The position numbers were made by a program, and so were the translations under genes. From Bacteroidales bacterium UBA3289 (GTDB lineage Bacteria; Bacteroidota; Bacteroidia; Bacteroidales; UBA932), in contig DETL01000020.1 in NCBI GenBank assembly GCA_002361625.1, forward strand, positions 54,200-118,199: DNA of 64,000 bases, given 5' to 3'. Under the pieces are notes generated by a model that had not been told where the DNA came from, ran no database searches, and saw only the letters and a list, made by a program, of their open reading frames with translations. Below, piece after piece: positions 43,835 to 51,729 of the stretch (position 1 is its first letter; each line of letters opens with the position of its first letter).

Positions 43835-45693
43835 GATACCGCCTGATCCTTCCGCTTCTCCTGACGGGATCCTTCCTTTGCGCCCAGGAGAAATACCATG
43901 CCGTCATTCTGGAGGATGTCGAGACCTTCACGATGGACTCTCCCGTCTCGGGATCCTTTACGGTCCGGCGGAGTGTTCTCGTAAACGACAAGGCGGGCGA
44001 ACAGGAAGCCGTCTTCCATGAATATACGGACCAGTTCCGCAGCCTCTCTGCATTCAAAGGGACCGTCGAGCGGTCCGGAGCCAAGCCGCTTAAGGTGAAG
44101 AAGGACGACCTGCAGATGGTATCCATCGCCTCCGGTCTCGCAGAAGATGGTTTTATCGTCGGATATGTACCCTCCGTCGCCTATCCTTATACCGTCACCT
44201 ACGAATATACCATGACTTTCCGGAAAGGAATCGCCTCCTTCCCGTCCTTTGTTCCCGTGACTGGCGAAAAAGTCAGGCTGGAGAAGGCGTCTTACCATCT
44301 GACCGTACCTGCAGGGACTACCATCTCCCATTATGCGCAGAAAGTCGGCGAGGTCCGCAAGGAAGAAACCGGGAAGATAGACGTATATCATTGGGAAGTT
44401 CCTGTATTCGAAGGTTTTACAGAAGAATCCATGATGCCCTCCTGGCGGACGGTCGTTCCCAACCTGTCGGCATCCCCCGTCGATTTTACCTATGCCGGCG
44501 TCAAGGGCAGCCAGGGCAGCTGGGAAGACGTAGGTCGATGGTGCTTCGGTCTCAAGGAAGGGATCGGGGGTCTTCCTGACGATGTCGTCGCACAGGTCCG
44601 CCAGATTACCGCATCGGCAGGAACGGACCTCGAAAGGGTGCGGATCCTGTACGATTTCCTTCGCGAACACACCCGCTATGTGAGCATCCAGCTAGGCATC
44701 GGCGGTTACAAGCCGTTCCCAGCCGTCCAGGTCCACAAAAGCGGATTCGGCGACTGCAAAGGGCTCAGCAACTATATGCAGGCCATGCTGGAAGCCGTCG
44801 GCATCCAGGCGGATTACACCTTGGTCAATACGGACCGGGCCCGGTTCCTGAAGGATTACTCCGGCATCGGACAGATGAACCACGTCATGCTCTGCGTTCC
44901 TCTTCCAGAAAGACAGGACACACTCTGGGTGGAATGTACCAACCCTTCTGTCCCACTGGGCTACCGGCATAAGGATGTGGCCGGTCACGATGTCGTCCTG
45001 GTCACACCGGAAGGGGGCGCACCCGTCCGGGTTCCCGTCTATCCCGACTCCCTGAGCCGGAGAATCCATCATATCGACATCGACCTCCGGGAAGACGGAT
45101 CGGCCCATATAGATATCCGGAAGGAATTGTACCTGGATTACACGGAAGGTTGGCTTGACTTCCGGGAGTGGTCATCCGAAGACCGCCTTTCCGGATTGAC
45201 GCAGGGCTTGAAAATCCAGCCGCAGGACCTGAAAGTCACCGGCATAATGGACAACTTCCGCGACTACGACGGATCCCGTTTCTGCCCTCGGATGGAAATA
45301 GACTATTCGTTTGACACCCGACAGTACGCCACAACCGGGAAAGACCGTCTCTTCCTGCCCGCGACACCTTTCAACAACGCGCTGACCGTTCAGAGAGGGA
45401 CGAGGCAGAACGAAATCGTCAACGGATCGGTCTTTACCCTGCGGGATGAAATCCATTTCCACCTGCCGGAAGGTTATTCCCTGGAATCCCTTCCCGCACC
45501 GGTTGAGACGGATTCCGAGTGGGGTGCCTTCAAAGCCATTGTCAGCCAGGATGAAGGGGGCGTCACCCTCATTCATGAATTCCGCCTCAAGCGCTTTCAC
45601 GAACCAGCGGAACAATATGACAGCTACCGCACGTTCGTGCGGGAAGTCAACAAAGCCTACGGAAAAGAGCTGGTGCTGGTAAAGAAGCCGTAA
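43831..45693 (+). CDS. DUF3857 domain transglutaminase-like protein, intact active site
   Basis: A 620-residue exported protein (signal ending FLCAQ). N-terminal DUF3857 domain, then a transglutaminase/protease-like core: KSGFGDCKGLSNYMQAML holds the Cys, GQMNHVMLCV the His, and LWVECTNP the third residue position, followed by a beta-rich tail (LRLKRF-type ending HEFRLKRFHEPA). Such cores can act as cysteine proteases, amidases or cross-linking enzymes in the periplasm. It is translationally coupled to the Cys-less homologue, suggesting the two work as a pair with the DUF5686 barrels. Confidence 0.85.
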   Translation: MRYRLILPLLLTGSFLCAQEKYHAVILEDVETFTMDSPVSGSFTVRRSVLVNDKAGEQEAVFHEYTDQFRSLSAFKGTVERSGAKPLKVKKDDLQMVSIASGLAEDGFIVGYVPSVAYPYTVTYEYTMTFRKGIASFPSFVPVTGEKVRLEKASYHLTVPAGTTISHYAQKVGEVRKEETGKIDVYHWEVPVFEGFTEESMMPSWRTVVPNLSASPVDFTYAGVKGSQGSWEDVGRWCFGLKEGIGGLPDDVVAQVRQITASAGTDLERVRILYDFLREHTRYVSIQLGIGGYKPFPAVQVHKSGFGDCKGLSNYMQAMLEAVGIQADYTLVNTDRARFLKDYSGIGQMNHVMLCVPLPERQDTLWVECTNPSVPLGYRHKDVAGHDVVLVTPEGGAPVRVPVYPDSLSRRIHHIDIDLREDGSAHIDIRKELYLDYTEGWLDFREWSSEDRLSGLTQGLKIQPQDLKVTGIMDNFRDYDGSRFCPRMEIDYSFDTRQYATTGKDRLFLPATPFNNALTVQRGTRQNEIVNGSVFTLRDEIHFHLPEGYSLESLPAPVETDSEWGAFKAIVSQDEGGVTLIHEFRLKRFHEPAEQYDSYRTFVREVNKAYGKELVLVKKP

Positions 45694-45697
45694 GTCC

Positions 45698-46429
45698 CTA
45701 CTGCTCGTCGATCCCGCCTCCGGTGGTCGCGTCGGAAGAGTCGGCGATGAGATGGTTCCGCATGCTTTCCCGGGCCCATTTGAGCATCTGGAAACAGAAC
45801 AGCAGGATGGCGATCGTAATGGCGCCGCCCAGCTGCGGGGTCACTTCGGCCATCATGGCCACGGTGTCATAGATGCCATGGGCCAGAACCGGATACAGCC
45901 ACATCTTCCAGGCGGCGCCCGGTGAACGATATCGGTCGAAGTGATTCAGGGAGAAGAAGTAACCCATGATGACGGCGAATCCGAAATGTCCCGGGATGGC
46001 CGTGAGGGAACGCCCGATACCGGTCGTCACCCAGTCCGTTCCGGCGGCAAAGAGGTATTCGATGTTCTCGAATGCCGCGAAGCCCATGCCGATGCAGACG
46101 GCATAGACGATTCCGTCCATCCGCTCATCGAAATACGGATTCTTCCTGAGGAACATCCACAGGCAGAAGAGCTTGGCCGTTTCCTCCGGGATGGCCGCCC
46201 CGAAGAAGGCTGTCCGGAAGGCATCCCAGAAGGAATGGATTTCCGTAGGGAACACCCCCAGGTTCATGGACGGGACGGAGATGAAAAAGGAACAGAAGAC
46301 GGAGAGGCAGCCCCACAGGAAGCCTTTGCCGATCATCTTGACGGGTTCCCGCTGCATCTTGTCCTGCTGGTAGGTATAGAAAAGCAGAATCAGGGCCGGC
46401 AGCACGGCGAGGGCGATCACATTAAGCAT
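45698..46429 (-). CDS. PrsW-family intramembrane metalloprotease
   Basis: A 243-residue inner-membrane protein with about seven helices. PrsW/CPBP hallmarks are present: AAIPEETAKLF with the EExxK motif, GMGFAAFENIEYL, AIPGHFGFAV and AHGIYDTVAMM. In Bacillus PrsW cuts an anti-sigma factor; here the substrate is unknown, though an envelope anti-sigma protein is encoded 5 kb away. Its start overlaps the trmO stop by 8 bp; third gene of a minus-strand operon. Confidence 0.88.
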   Translation of the reverse strand: MLNVIALAVLPALILLFYTYQQDKMQREPVKMIGKGFLWGCLSVFCSFFISVPSMNLGVFPTEIHSFWDAFRTAFFGAAIPEETAKLFCLWMFLRKNPYFDERMDGIVYAVCIGMGFAAFENIEYLFAAGTDWVTTGIGRSLTAIPGHFGFAVIMGYFFSLNHFDRYRSPGAAWKMWLYPVLAHGIYDTVAMMAEVTPQLGGAITIAILLFCFQMLKWARESMRNHLIADSSDATTGGGIDEQ

Positions 46430-47078
46430 AGTCGATCACGGTTAAGACATGGTCTTCCACCCGGAAATGCACTTCCTTGCCCCCGAAGGGCATTCCATAC
46501 ACCCTTCCGGGTTCGTTCTGATAGGCAGGTCTGGGATCCAGGGACAGGAGGCCGGACAAGGTCTCCCGGGTTTGGGGGTCCATGTCGATGGTATCGGGGA
46601 TCCGGACTTCCAATTCGTTTTCGGGAGCGGATGCGGCAAAGCCCGACCGGGCCTCGGGAAAGCTGTCGGCATAGACGACATAGGGCTTGATGTCATAGAT
46701 GGGCGTACCGTCCATCAGATCCGCCCCACGTACGACAAGTTCCATTCCATCAATGGATTCCAATTCCACGCAGGATAGTCCCAGCGGATTGGGGCGGTAG
46801 GGCGAGCGAGTTGCCCAGACCCCCAGGGCCGTGTTCCCGCCGAGACGCGGCGGCCTGACGGTAGGCTGCCACTCCCCTTTCGCCGGACGGTTCGCGGAAA
46901 AGCCCCAGATGAGCCAGATCCGGTCGAATCCTTCGAGGCCACGGAGGGCATCCCGGTTCCGGTAAGCCGGTTCGAAGACGATACGCCCCTTGAGGGACGG
47001 GACCAAACCGCTCTGGCGCGGGATTCCGAACTTGGAGCCCAGGGCTCCCCGGTACACGGCGACGGGTTCCAGGGTCAT
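46422..47078 (-). CDS. trmO: TrmO (TsaA-like) tRNA N6-threonylcarbamoyladenosine methyltransferase
   Basis: A 218-residue UPF0066/TrmO protein that methylates t6A37 in tRNA-Thr using SAM. Family motifs: SKFGIPRQSGLVPSLKGRIV, GFDRIWLIWGF, TRSPYRPNPLGLSCVEL and DGTPIYDIKPYV; the C-terminal domain carries PAYQNEPGRVYGM. Start at 47078 is fixed by an ATGA overlap with the upstream lipoprotein gene and by the family N-terminus (LEPVAVYRGALG); a longer open frame upstream is spurious. Confidence 0.93.
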   Translation of the reverse strand: MTLEPVAVYRGALGSKFGIPRQSGLVPSLKGRIVFEPAYRNRDALRGLEGFDRIWLIWGFSANRPAKGEWQPTVRPPRLGGNTALGVWATRSPYRPNPLGLSCVELESIDGMELVVRGADLMDGTPIYDIKPYVVYADSFPEARSGFAASAPENELEVRIPDTIDMDPQTRETLSGLLSLDPRPAYQNEPGRVYGMPFGGKEVHFRVEDHVLTVIDYA

Positions 47079-47932
47079 TTCACCGTCAGTTTGCGTTTCG
47101 CCGCAAAGGAGGCAAAGACGATGAAAGTATCGTCCCCGGGAACGGTGTCGAAGGTGACCCGGGTCCAGTGCTTCTTGATCCGGTAGGAGACGGGGCGGAT
47201 CTCCCCCGTATCGGGATTCCATTGCAGGGGCTCCCGGCCGCTGACCCGGAAACGCACCTTCACGGGACCGCTGTGCGTCCCTGCATTGCAGATCCGGTAA
47301 ATCTCCACATCCGGGAGGTGGCGGTGCTGATAAGACAGACTGTCCGCCTTGGTCCGCACGTCGGGCTTCACGCCGGCGGCCTTGAGAATGGACTTGAGCG
47401 TCTTTCCGGACATCACGTTGCCGGAAAGCCAGACCTTCTCCACCGTCCGCTGGAAGACCGTCTCGTCCGCAGGATTCAGGGTGACAGCGGGTTTCACCCC
47501 GCCGATGAAAGCCCCGCCCGCGGCGAGGTCCGCAATCCGGTTCAGGACCGGAAGGGACATCCGGCCGTCCTGCAGATACAGCACGCGACCGTTCAGTCCC
47601 CCATCGGAATACAGGCGGCTCCTTTTCACGTGCAGGCTGTCCATCAGCAGCTTCGGGCCGATAAACTCGTAGGCATATCCGTAAGGGACCGTCGGCAGGT
47701 CGAACAGGGAATCCCCCGTCTCACCGGCGAAAATCAGGATGTCCGCCACAGGAACGCCTTGGGAGAGAAGGAACTGCGCCCTTCCGTCCGGCAGGGTGTC
47801 TGCTGCGGCGAAACCCGTCCGGAGTTGTGCCAGGGCTTTTTCCGAGGCGGCGACATCGATATGGCCGAAGCGGTTGCGTCCGCAGCCGGCGGCTGCGATC
47901 ACGACGAGAACGATATACAGGACCCTTTTCAT
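47075..47932 (-). CDS. Lipoprotein resembling the C-terminal part of a GH106-type glycosidase
   Basis: A 285-residue lipoprotein (Cys17 in the lipobox AAAGC). Its body resembles the C-terminal, non-catalytic third of large Bacteroidota alpha-L-rhamnosidase-like (GH106) enzymes: a Rossmann-like half (PYGYAYEFIGPKLLMDSL, then SLPVLNRIADLAAGGAFIGG) and a closing beta-sandwich (IYRICNAGTHSGPVKVRFRV, REPLQWNPDTGEIRPVSY). The catalytic barrel is missing. It is in frame and first in an operon with trmO and prsW, promoter at 47945-47952. It may be an old internal deletion or a reused binding module. Confidence 0.6.
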   Translation of the reverse strand: MKRVLYIVLVVIAAAGCGRNRFGHIDVAASEKALAQLRTGFAAADTLPDGRAQFLLSQGVPVADILIFAGETGDSLFDLPTVPYGYAYEFIGPKLLMDSLHVKRSRLYSDGGLNGRVLYLQDGRMSLPVLNRIADLAAGGAFIGGVKPAVTLNPADETVFQRTVEKVWLSGNVMSGKTLKSILKAAGVKPDVRTKADSLSYQHRHLPDVEIYRICNAGTHSGPVKVRFRVSGREPLQWNPDTGEIRPVSYRIKKHWTRVTFDTVPGDDTFIVFASFAAKRKLTVK

Positions 47933-47944
47933 GGATACGTCCTA

Positions 47945-47952
47945 CAAATTTA
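47945..47952 (-). promoter_or_regulatory. -7 promoter box of lipoprotein-trmO-prsW operon
   Basis: TAAATTTG on the minus strand, 12 bp before the ATG at 47932; divergent from gpmA. Confidence 0.5.
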
Positions 47953-47985
47953 AGGAATATTCCCCGTTTTTTCCGGGATTTTATG

Positions 47986-47993
47986 TAATTTTG
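47986..47993 (+). promoter_or_regulatory. -7 promoter box of gpmA
   Basis: TAATTTTG, exact match, 30 bp before the ATG at 48024. The 33 bp between the two boxes must hold both upstream elements. Confidence 0.5.
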
Positions 47994-48023
47994 CACATTA
48001 AATCGATCAAAAAAAACCTGTCA

Positions 48024-48773
48024 ATGAAAAGAATCGTATTAGTTCGCCACGGCGAAAGCGTCTGGAACATGGAGAACCGTTTCACCGGATGGACGGATGT
48101 GGACCTGAGCCCCAAGGGCGTGAACGAGGCCATCGAGGCCGGCAAGCTCCTCAAGGCCGAGGGATTCACCTTCGGAAAGGCTTACACCTCCTACCTGAAG
48201 CGGGCCGTCAAGACCCTCAACAACATCCTCGACAACATGGACCTGGACTGGATCCCCGTGGAGAAGAGCTGGAGACTGAATGAAAAGCACTACGGCAATC
48301 TCCAGGGTCTGAACAAGGCCGAGACCGCCCAGAAATACGGTGACGCCCAGGTGAAGATCTGGCGCCGCAGCTACGACATCGCCCCGCTCCCCCTCTCCGA
48401 GGATGACGAGCGCAACCCGAAATACGATCCGCGTTACGCCGGTGTCGCCGACAGCGACCTTCCGCGCACCGAGTCCCTGAAGGATGCCATCGCCCGTGCC
48501 GTCCCGTACTGGAAGGAAGTCATCTTCCCGAACCTCCAGACCGAGGACAGCCTCATCGTCGTCGCCCACGGCAACTCCCTCCGCGGCATCATCAAGTATT
48601 TGAAGAACATCTCCGACGAGGACATCGTGTCCCTGAACCTCCCGACCGCCGTCCCGTACGTGTTCGAGTTCGATGAGGAAGGAAAACTCGTGAAGGACTA
48701 CTTCCTGGGTGACCAGGAGGCCATCGCCGCCAAGATGAACGCCGTCGCCAATCAGGGCAAGGCCCAGAAGTAA
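48024..48773 (+). CDS. gpmA: 2,3-bisphosphoglycerate-dependent phosphoglycerate mutase
   Basis: A 249-residue glycolytic enzyme interconverting 3- and 2-phosphoglycerate. LVRHGESVWN contains the phosphohistidine (His9), SYLKRAVKT the next phosphate ligand, ERHYG-type NEKHYGNLQGLNK the catalytic Glu, and VVAHGNSLRG the second His. Length and motif order are standard for dPGM. Codon use is strongly biased, as expected for a highly expressed gene. A second gene follows 3 bp after the stop. Confidence 0.97.
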   Translation: MKRIVLVRHGESVWNMENRFTGWTDVDLSPKGVNEAIEAGKLLKAEGFTFGKAYTSYLKRAVKTLNNILDNMDLDWIPVEKSWRLNEKHYGNLQGLNKAETAQKYGDAQVKIWRRSYDIAPLPLSEDDERNPKYDPRYAGVADSDLPRTESLKDAIARAVPYWKEVIFPNLQTEDSLIVVAHGNSLRGIIKYLKNISDEDIVSLNLPTAVPYVFEFDEEGKLVKDYFLGDQEAIAAKMNAVANQGKAQK

Positions 48774-48776
48774 CGC

Positions 48777-49430
48777 TTGGTGAACAGCTTTTTGGAAAAG
48801 GTAGGCGTCGCCATCGCCTCCCGTATCGGAATAACGGCCGCAATCGCCCTGGTTGCGGCCGCTGTTCTCGGTGGGGGCTACTGGTACGTTACGGCCCATG
48901 CTCCGCGCGAGACGGTCAAGGCCGCCGAGACCGGTGCCAAGGTGGAGGTGGAAGAACTGGCTTTCTATGGCTCCGGGGACAGCCGGGTCGCAGGGAAAGT
49001 GTACCGCCCTGCTGACATGCTGGACGAGAAACGCCCCGTCGTCATATACTGCCAGGATACCGCCTATGGCGATTCCTGGTGCCGTTCCCTCGCCGGCATG
49101 GGGGTCGTCGCCTACTGCTTCGACTTTCAGGGAGACGGTGAAAAAGCCCGCACGAAGGATCTGGAAACAGTCCTGAAAGGCATCCGGAACTTACGGCACG
49201 CGGATAAGGACCAGGTTTTTCTGCTCGGCGAGGCCAACGGTTGCCTGACGGCTGCCACCGTCGCTTTTGGTAACCCGAACCGCATTCGGGGACTCATCCT
49301 GGTCTCCCCCGGTTTCAACCCGCTGGAAATCAGCCGCAAGGCGAAACGGTACAAAGGCACCATCCTCATCGTGGACGATGCCCTCGGCCGCAAGGCCAAT
49401 CTTCAGGAAATCAAGGACTTCGTTTATTGA
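48777..49430 (+). CDS. Membrane-anchored alpha/beta-hydrolase-like protein lacking the nucleophile
   Basis: A 217-residue protein with an N-terminal helix (IGITAAIALVAAAVLGGGYW) that should anchor it in the inner membrane, followed by half of an alpha/beta-hydrolase fold (RPVVIYCQDTAYGDSW; GVVAYCFDFQGDGE). The nucleophile elbow, normally GxSxG, reads GEANG near residue 150, with Ala in the Ser position, so ordinary esterase or peptidase activity is unlikely. Start is TTG at 48777 or GTG at 48780. It follows gpmA by 3 bp. Function unknown. Confidence 0.68.
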   Translation: MVNSFLEKVGVAIASRIGITAAIALVAAAVLGGGYWYVTAHAPRETVKAAETGAKVEVEELAFYGSGDSRVAGKVYRPADMLDEKRPVVIYCQDTAYGDSWCRSLAGMGVVAYCFDFQGDGEKARTKDLETVLKGIRNLRHADKDQVFLLGEANGCLTAATVAFGNPNRIRGLILVSPGFNPLEISRKAKRYKGTILIVDDALGRKANLQEIKDFVY

Positions 49431-50413
49431 CCGCCCAGGCGGTCGAAAAAGGTCTGGACATCGGCCCAGGTCCGGAAGGGATCCTCGCCGAAGCGGAGGA
49501 CCGTTCCCAGGAAGTCGTCGCAATCCGTGCGGGTCAGGAGGTAATCTCCCATCAAGAGGGAAAAGTGATTGCCCACGAGGACGCGGTTCCAGGCCGGAAC
49601 GCCGATATGGGCCTCCGCCCAACGCACATGCTCCCCCCACCGCTCCGGTTTGTTCGGATCCTCCCGGCAAACGATATAGGTATCATATGCTTCCGACAGC
49701 CGATGGAATACTTTGAAGGCCTCCCCGACGGGGAGGTCGTTCCGGTTATCCCGCAGGACCCCGTCCATCTCCACCAGGAGCGTCCGCTTGGTCCGTCCTT
49801 CCTGCTTGTCGTCGATCCACTGCATCACCGGAAGCAGCGTCCAGAGGAAAGTATGGTCATTGAGCTGGTGCTCGCCGTCGAAGTGGAGGGAAAGCGGATA
49901 GTGCTCCGCAAACTCGTCGAAGCAGTCCACCATCGTGTCCTTCGTTCCGAAGAGTCCGTAAACCCGGTTGGGTTCCACGACGGAGAACCGCTGCTCGCTC
50001 ACAGCCCGGTAACCTTCCAGCAGGGTTTTGGTAACCATGAAAGAAGTCTGTCCGTCCTGCCGCTTGTTGTGGAACTCCTGCTTCCCCAACCCATTGTTTT
50101 TCAGGATCGTATCGGCGAGATGCAAGGCGGGGTTGACACAGATCCGGTCAAAGCCGGAGAGCTGTTCGGCGAGCATGCCGCCCATCGACGTTCCCACGAT
50201 GAGGTCCGGTTTTTCGCGGGCGCAAAGGTCTTTCAACAATTGGATGGCTTCCTGCGCATCTACCGGAAGGTCCGGTGCGATCACCGTCGCCTGCGGGAGC
50301 AGAAGACGCATCCTTCCAACCGTTCCGCTCGCCCCGGAGGAGGCGAAGCCATGGACATAAAGGATCTTTTTGCCGGCAAAGAGCGCCGGCCGGGCATATT
50401 CATAGAGTTCCAT
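49424..50413 (-). CDS. YqiA/YcfP-like esterase fused to a HAD/5'-nucleotidase-like domain
   Basis: A 329-residue fusion. Residues 1-200 are a YqiA/UPF0227 alpha/beta hydrolase: YVHGFASSGASGT oxyanion region, GTSMGGMLAEQL with the Ser nucleophile, GTKDTMVD (Asp) and DGEHQLND (His). Residues about 208-329 resemble the NT5C-type 5'(3')-deoxyribonucleotidase HAD fold (LVEMDGVLRDN, then LLMGDYLLTRTDCDDF). The HAD nucleophile position holds Glu (EMD instead of DMD), so that half is probably not a phosphatase. Overlaps the end of the preceding gene by 7 bp, convergent. Confidence 0.8.
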   Translation of the reverse strand: MELYEYARPALFAGKKILYVHGFASSGASGTVGRMRLLLPQATVIAPDLPVDAQEAIQLLKDLCAREKPDLIVGTSMGGMLAEQLSGFDRICVNPALHLADTILKNNGLGKQEFHNKRQDGQTSFMVTKTLLEGYRAVSEQRFSVVEPNRVYGLFGTKDTMVDCFDEFAEHYPLSLHFDGEHQLNDHTFLWTLLPVMQWIDDKQEGRTKRTLLVEMDGVLRDNRNDLPVGEAFKVFHRLSEAYDTYIVCREDPNKPERWGEHVRWAEAHIGVPAWNRVLVGNHFSLLMGDYLLTRTDCDDFLGTVLRFGEDPFRTWADVQTFFDRLGGQ

Positions 50414-50437
50414 ACCGCGAAGGTAGGAAATATTTCT

Positions 50438-50445
50438 TAACTTTG
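50438..50445 (+). promoter_or_regulatory. -7 promoter box of the nigD-sigma-dma operon
   Basis: TAACTTTG, exact match. Expected start of transcription near 50452, upstream of all candidate start codons of the lipoprotein. Confidence 0.5.
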
Positions 50446-50492
50446 TTTAACGGCCATGCAAGATGATGCCCCGCCGTGGATTTAAACTGCGT

Positions 50493-51185
50493 ATGATTCG
50501 AAAACTTGCATATCTTATCGGGCTGATGCTCCTGCTGCTGCCGCTATCCTGCTCAAAAGATATGGGCATGGATTACGCTGAATATCCCTATTCATATCAG
50601 GACGCATCAAATGGAAAGGGATCCCGGCAGGCCATTGCGACCCTCCGCTCCCGAAACGGCATCCGATACCTCGTGCTGGACGAGACCTCCATCGGCCTCA
50701 TTGTCAATCCAGCTTCGGTACAGGACATCCCGGACGGCACGCGCGTTTTCGTCCGGTACCAGCAGGTATCCGCAACGCTTCCGGACTTCTGTACGGAAGC
50801 CGTCCGGGTCGATTGGGCCGCATCCGTGGACGTTGGCGCCGTTTCCTTTTTGACGGACGCCCCGGAAGGAGACCCGGTGGACATCGTCACCGACTGGATG
50901 TCTTCCCTGGAAGACGGTTTCCTGACGCTCCATTACAAGATCCGGGCGTCCGGCAAGGTGGCGCATTCGTTCGAACTCCGCCCCGACGTAGAAGGACAAC
51001 AGTACCGCCTGCTGCATGACGCCCATGGGGATACGGGCGGAGAAGAGACGGAGGGCCTGATCTGCTTCCCGGTAGCCGACCTCCTGCCCGACACCCAGGG
51101 AGAGACCGTCACCCTGACTTTGCATTACACGGCATTGAACAAGAAAGCATCGACACTTACCTTTGACTATCGGAGTCCGAAATAG
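50493..51185 (+). CDS. NigD-like lipoprotein
   Basis: A 230-residue lipoprotein (lipobox PLSC, Cys20) with two beta-rich domains as in NigD-like proteins of Bacteroidota: an OB-like first half (GIRYLVLDETSIGLIVNP, DGTRVFVRYQQV) and an Ig-like second half (LEDGFLTLHYKIRA, VTLTLHYTAL). ATG at 50493 gives the most typical signal peptide; in-frame ATGs at 50463 and 50466 are possible. Its 3' end overlaps the start of the sigma-factor gene. NigD proteins lie beside Das/Dma genes in Bacteroides, which supports a role in that envelope response. Confidence 0.8.
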   Translation: MIRKLAYLIGLMLLLLPLSCSKDMGMDYAEYPYSYQDASNGKGSRQAIATLRSRNGIRYLVLDETSIGLIVNPASVQDIPDGTRVFVRYQQVSATLPDFCTEAVRVDWAASVDVGAVSFLTDAPEGDPVDIVTDWMSSLEDGFLTLHYKIRASGKVAHSFELRPDVEGQQYRLLHDAHGDTGGEETEGLICFPVADLLPDTQGETVTLTLHYTALNKKASTLTFDYRSPK

Positions 51186-51729
51186 CGGATCGGAGGAAGA
51201 GCTGGTCCGCCGGATCATCCAGCAGGATCCCGCGGCGATGAAGGCGCTCTACGGCCGTTACGTGGGGTACCTCACGGCCGTATGCAGCCGCTATATCGCC
51301 GATGACGACGAAGTCAAGGACGTCCTCCAGGACGCTTTCATCAAGATCTTCCAGTCCATGGACCGTTTCTCCTACCGGGGAGAGGGTTCGCTGAAGGCCT
51401 GGATGACGCGGATTGTCGTGAACGACGCGCTCAAGTCCCTGCGACGGAAAAAGCCGCTGCCGCTTTCCCCCATCCTCTCCGATATTACGGAGGACGAAGA
51501 ACCGGACTTCGACCGGGTGCCGCTCGACATCCTCCAGGGGATGATCCGGAAGCTTCCCGAAGGATACCGGACGGTATTCAACCTCTTCGTGTTCGAAGAC
51601 AAGTCCCACAAGGAGATCGCTTCCCTGCTGGGCATCAAGGAAAACAGTTCCGCCAGCCAGCTGCACCACGCGAAAGCGCAGCTGGCCCGGTGGATCAAGG
51701 ATTATATCAAAAACAGTGACAATGGATAA
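51163..51729 (+). CDS. ECF RNA polymerase sigma factor (Das-like)
   Basis: A 188-residue ECF sigma factor. Region 2 spans about residues 25-95 (ALYGRYVGYLTAVCSRYI, DVLQDAFIKIFQSMDRF, GSLKAWMTRIVVNDALKSLRR) and region 4 about 120-180 (LPEGYRTVFNLFVFEDKSHK, EIASLLGIKENSSASQLHHA). No region 3. The start is a TTG at 51163 that overlaps the nigD stop; the first in-frame ATG (51238) would remove the front of region 2. The next gene starts within its last codons. It is probably held inactive by that protein. Confidence 0.87.
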   Translation: MTIGVRNSGSEEELVRRIIQQDPAAMKALYGRYVGYLTAVCSRYIADDDEVKDVLQDAFIKIFQSMDRFSYRGEGSLKAWMTRIVVNDALKSLRRKKPLPLSPILSDITEDEEPDFDRVPLDILQGMIRKLPEGYRTVFNLFVFEDKSHKEIASLLGIKENSSASQLHHAKAQLARWIKDYIKNSDNG

